This document shows, one piece after another, positions 63,936 to 64,000 of a stretch of 64,000 nt of DNA (within the stretch, counting starts at the first letter, position 1; each line of letters starts with the position of its first letter). A program made the position numbers and the translations under genes. Origin of the DNA: JAVWHP01 sp036639955 (GTDB lineage: Bacteria; Bacillota_I; Bacilli_A; Erysipelotrichales; Erysipelotrichaceae); NCBI GenBank assembly GCA_036639955.1, contig JAVWHP010000005.1:46664-110663 (forward strand), read 5' to 3'. The notes below the pieces were generated by a model, which saw nothing but the letters and a program-made list of their open reading frames with translations, made no database searches and was not told where the DNA came from.

Positions 63936-64000
63936 ATAAGTTTGGTCTTTGAAAACTGAATAGAATATACGAACGTCAATTCAAAAATGAATTCAAGAAA
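63936..64000 (+). other. Probable 16S rRNA leader, cut by the window end
   Basis: TTTGGTCTTTGAAAACTGAA follows the promoter; this wording (TTTGAAAACTGAATA...) is common in rRNA leaders and spacers of low-GC Firmicutes. The later GAATTC/CAATTC repeats may form the RNase III stem. The 16S gene itself would start beyond base 64000. Confidence 0.7.

Noticed and set aside
1..64000. Mycoplasma-type code with TGA as Trp
   Set aside because: TGA ends several clear genes (at 1069, 5756 and 31359, for example), and no conserved Trp position is encoded by TGA in the genes read.

Overview
The window is AT-rich DNA (by eye roughly 70% A+T) using the standard code: TGA ends several genes. Gene content points to an anaerobic, probably gut-living, low-GC Firmicute of the Bacilli/Erysipelotrichia type. 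The signs are the pcrA-ligA-camS-gatCAB string, a type VIIb secretion locus, LCP proteins with a solute-binding-like ectodomain, [FeFe]-hydrogenase maturases beside a pyruvate formate-lyase, CotF-like spore-coat proteins, and a YgaC-type phosphatase. I cannot name a species.

Layout. (1) 1-14.9 kb: part of a type VIIb secretion (T7SS) operon. The 3' end of essB is followed by four small WXG/helper-like genes, a bank of membrane-anchored paralogues that look like immunity proteins (three in 846-bp tandem repeats, a fourth divergent), a pretoxin-like effector candidate, essC, a short esaA, and two more paralogues, one broken at a poly-A tract. Effector and immunity genes thus sit between structural genes. 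(2) 14.9-17.8 kb: minus-strand thiamine salvage operon thiM-thiE-HAD-thiD without a TPP riboswitch. (3) 17.9-24 kb: a MacB-like ABC exporter and two LCP wall-polymer ligases. (4) 24.3-33.4 kb: pcrA, ligA, camS, gatC, gatA, gatB and a membrane protein. (5) 33.5-37.9 kb: rlmD, a decayed ISNCY/IS1202-like element, a Phd/ParE toxin-antitoxin pair and a lipoprotein cyclophilin. (6) 38-47 kb: a diguanylate cyclase, an amidohydrolase, an XRE-DUF5680 regulator, adenine deaminase, a HAD phosphatase, a Cys-less PTS IIB-like protein, a DUF2156 protein and a GNAT. (7) 47-55 kb: pflB behind a ZTP (pfl-motif) riboswitch, mgtE behind a 24-codon leader peptide, and a TM1266-hydE-hydG-hydF operon behind an unrecognised structured leader. 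(8) 55-63.7 kb: a membrane protein, MATE exporter, a 44-aa protein, M18 aminopeptidase, PgpA, an AAC(3)-like enzyme, an IS150-like element inserted in a terminator loop, two CotF-like proteins and an Ntdp-type phosphatase. The window ends in a strong promoter and leader typical of an rRNA operon.

Most noteworthy: the immunity bank whose spacers are 3' fragments of the upstream helper gene; a possible phase-variable A9 tract in another paralogue; the mgtE leader peptide with overlapping hairpins, one holding the ribosome-binding site; a ZTP riboswitch with a compensatory pseudoknot; the unknown leader before the hydrogenase maturases; and a dispersed ~26-bp palindrome. Several starts were moved to internal codons on the strength of Shine-Dalgarno spacing.
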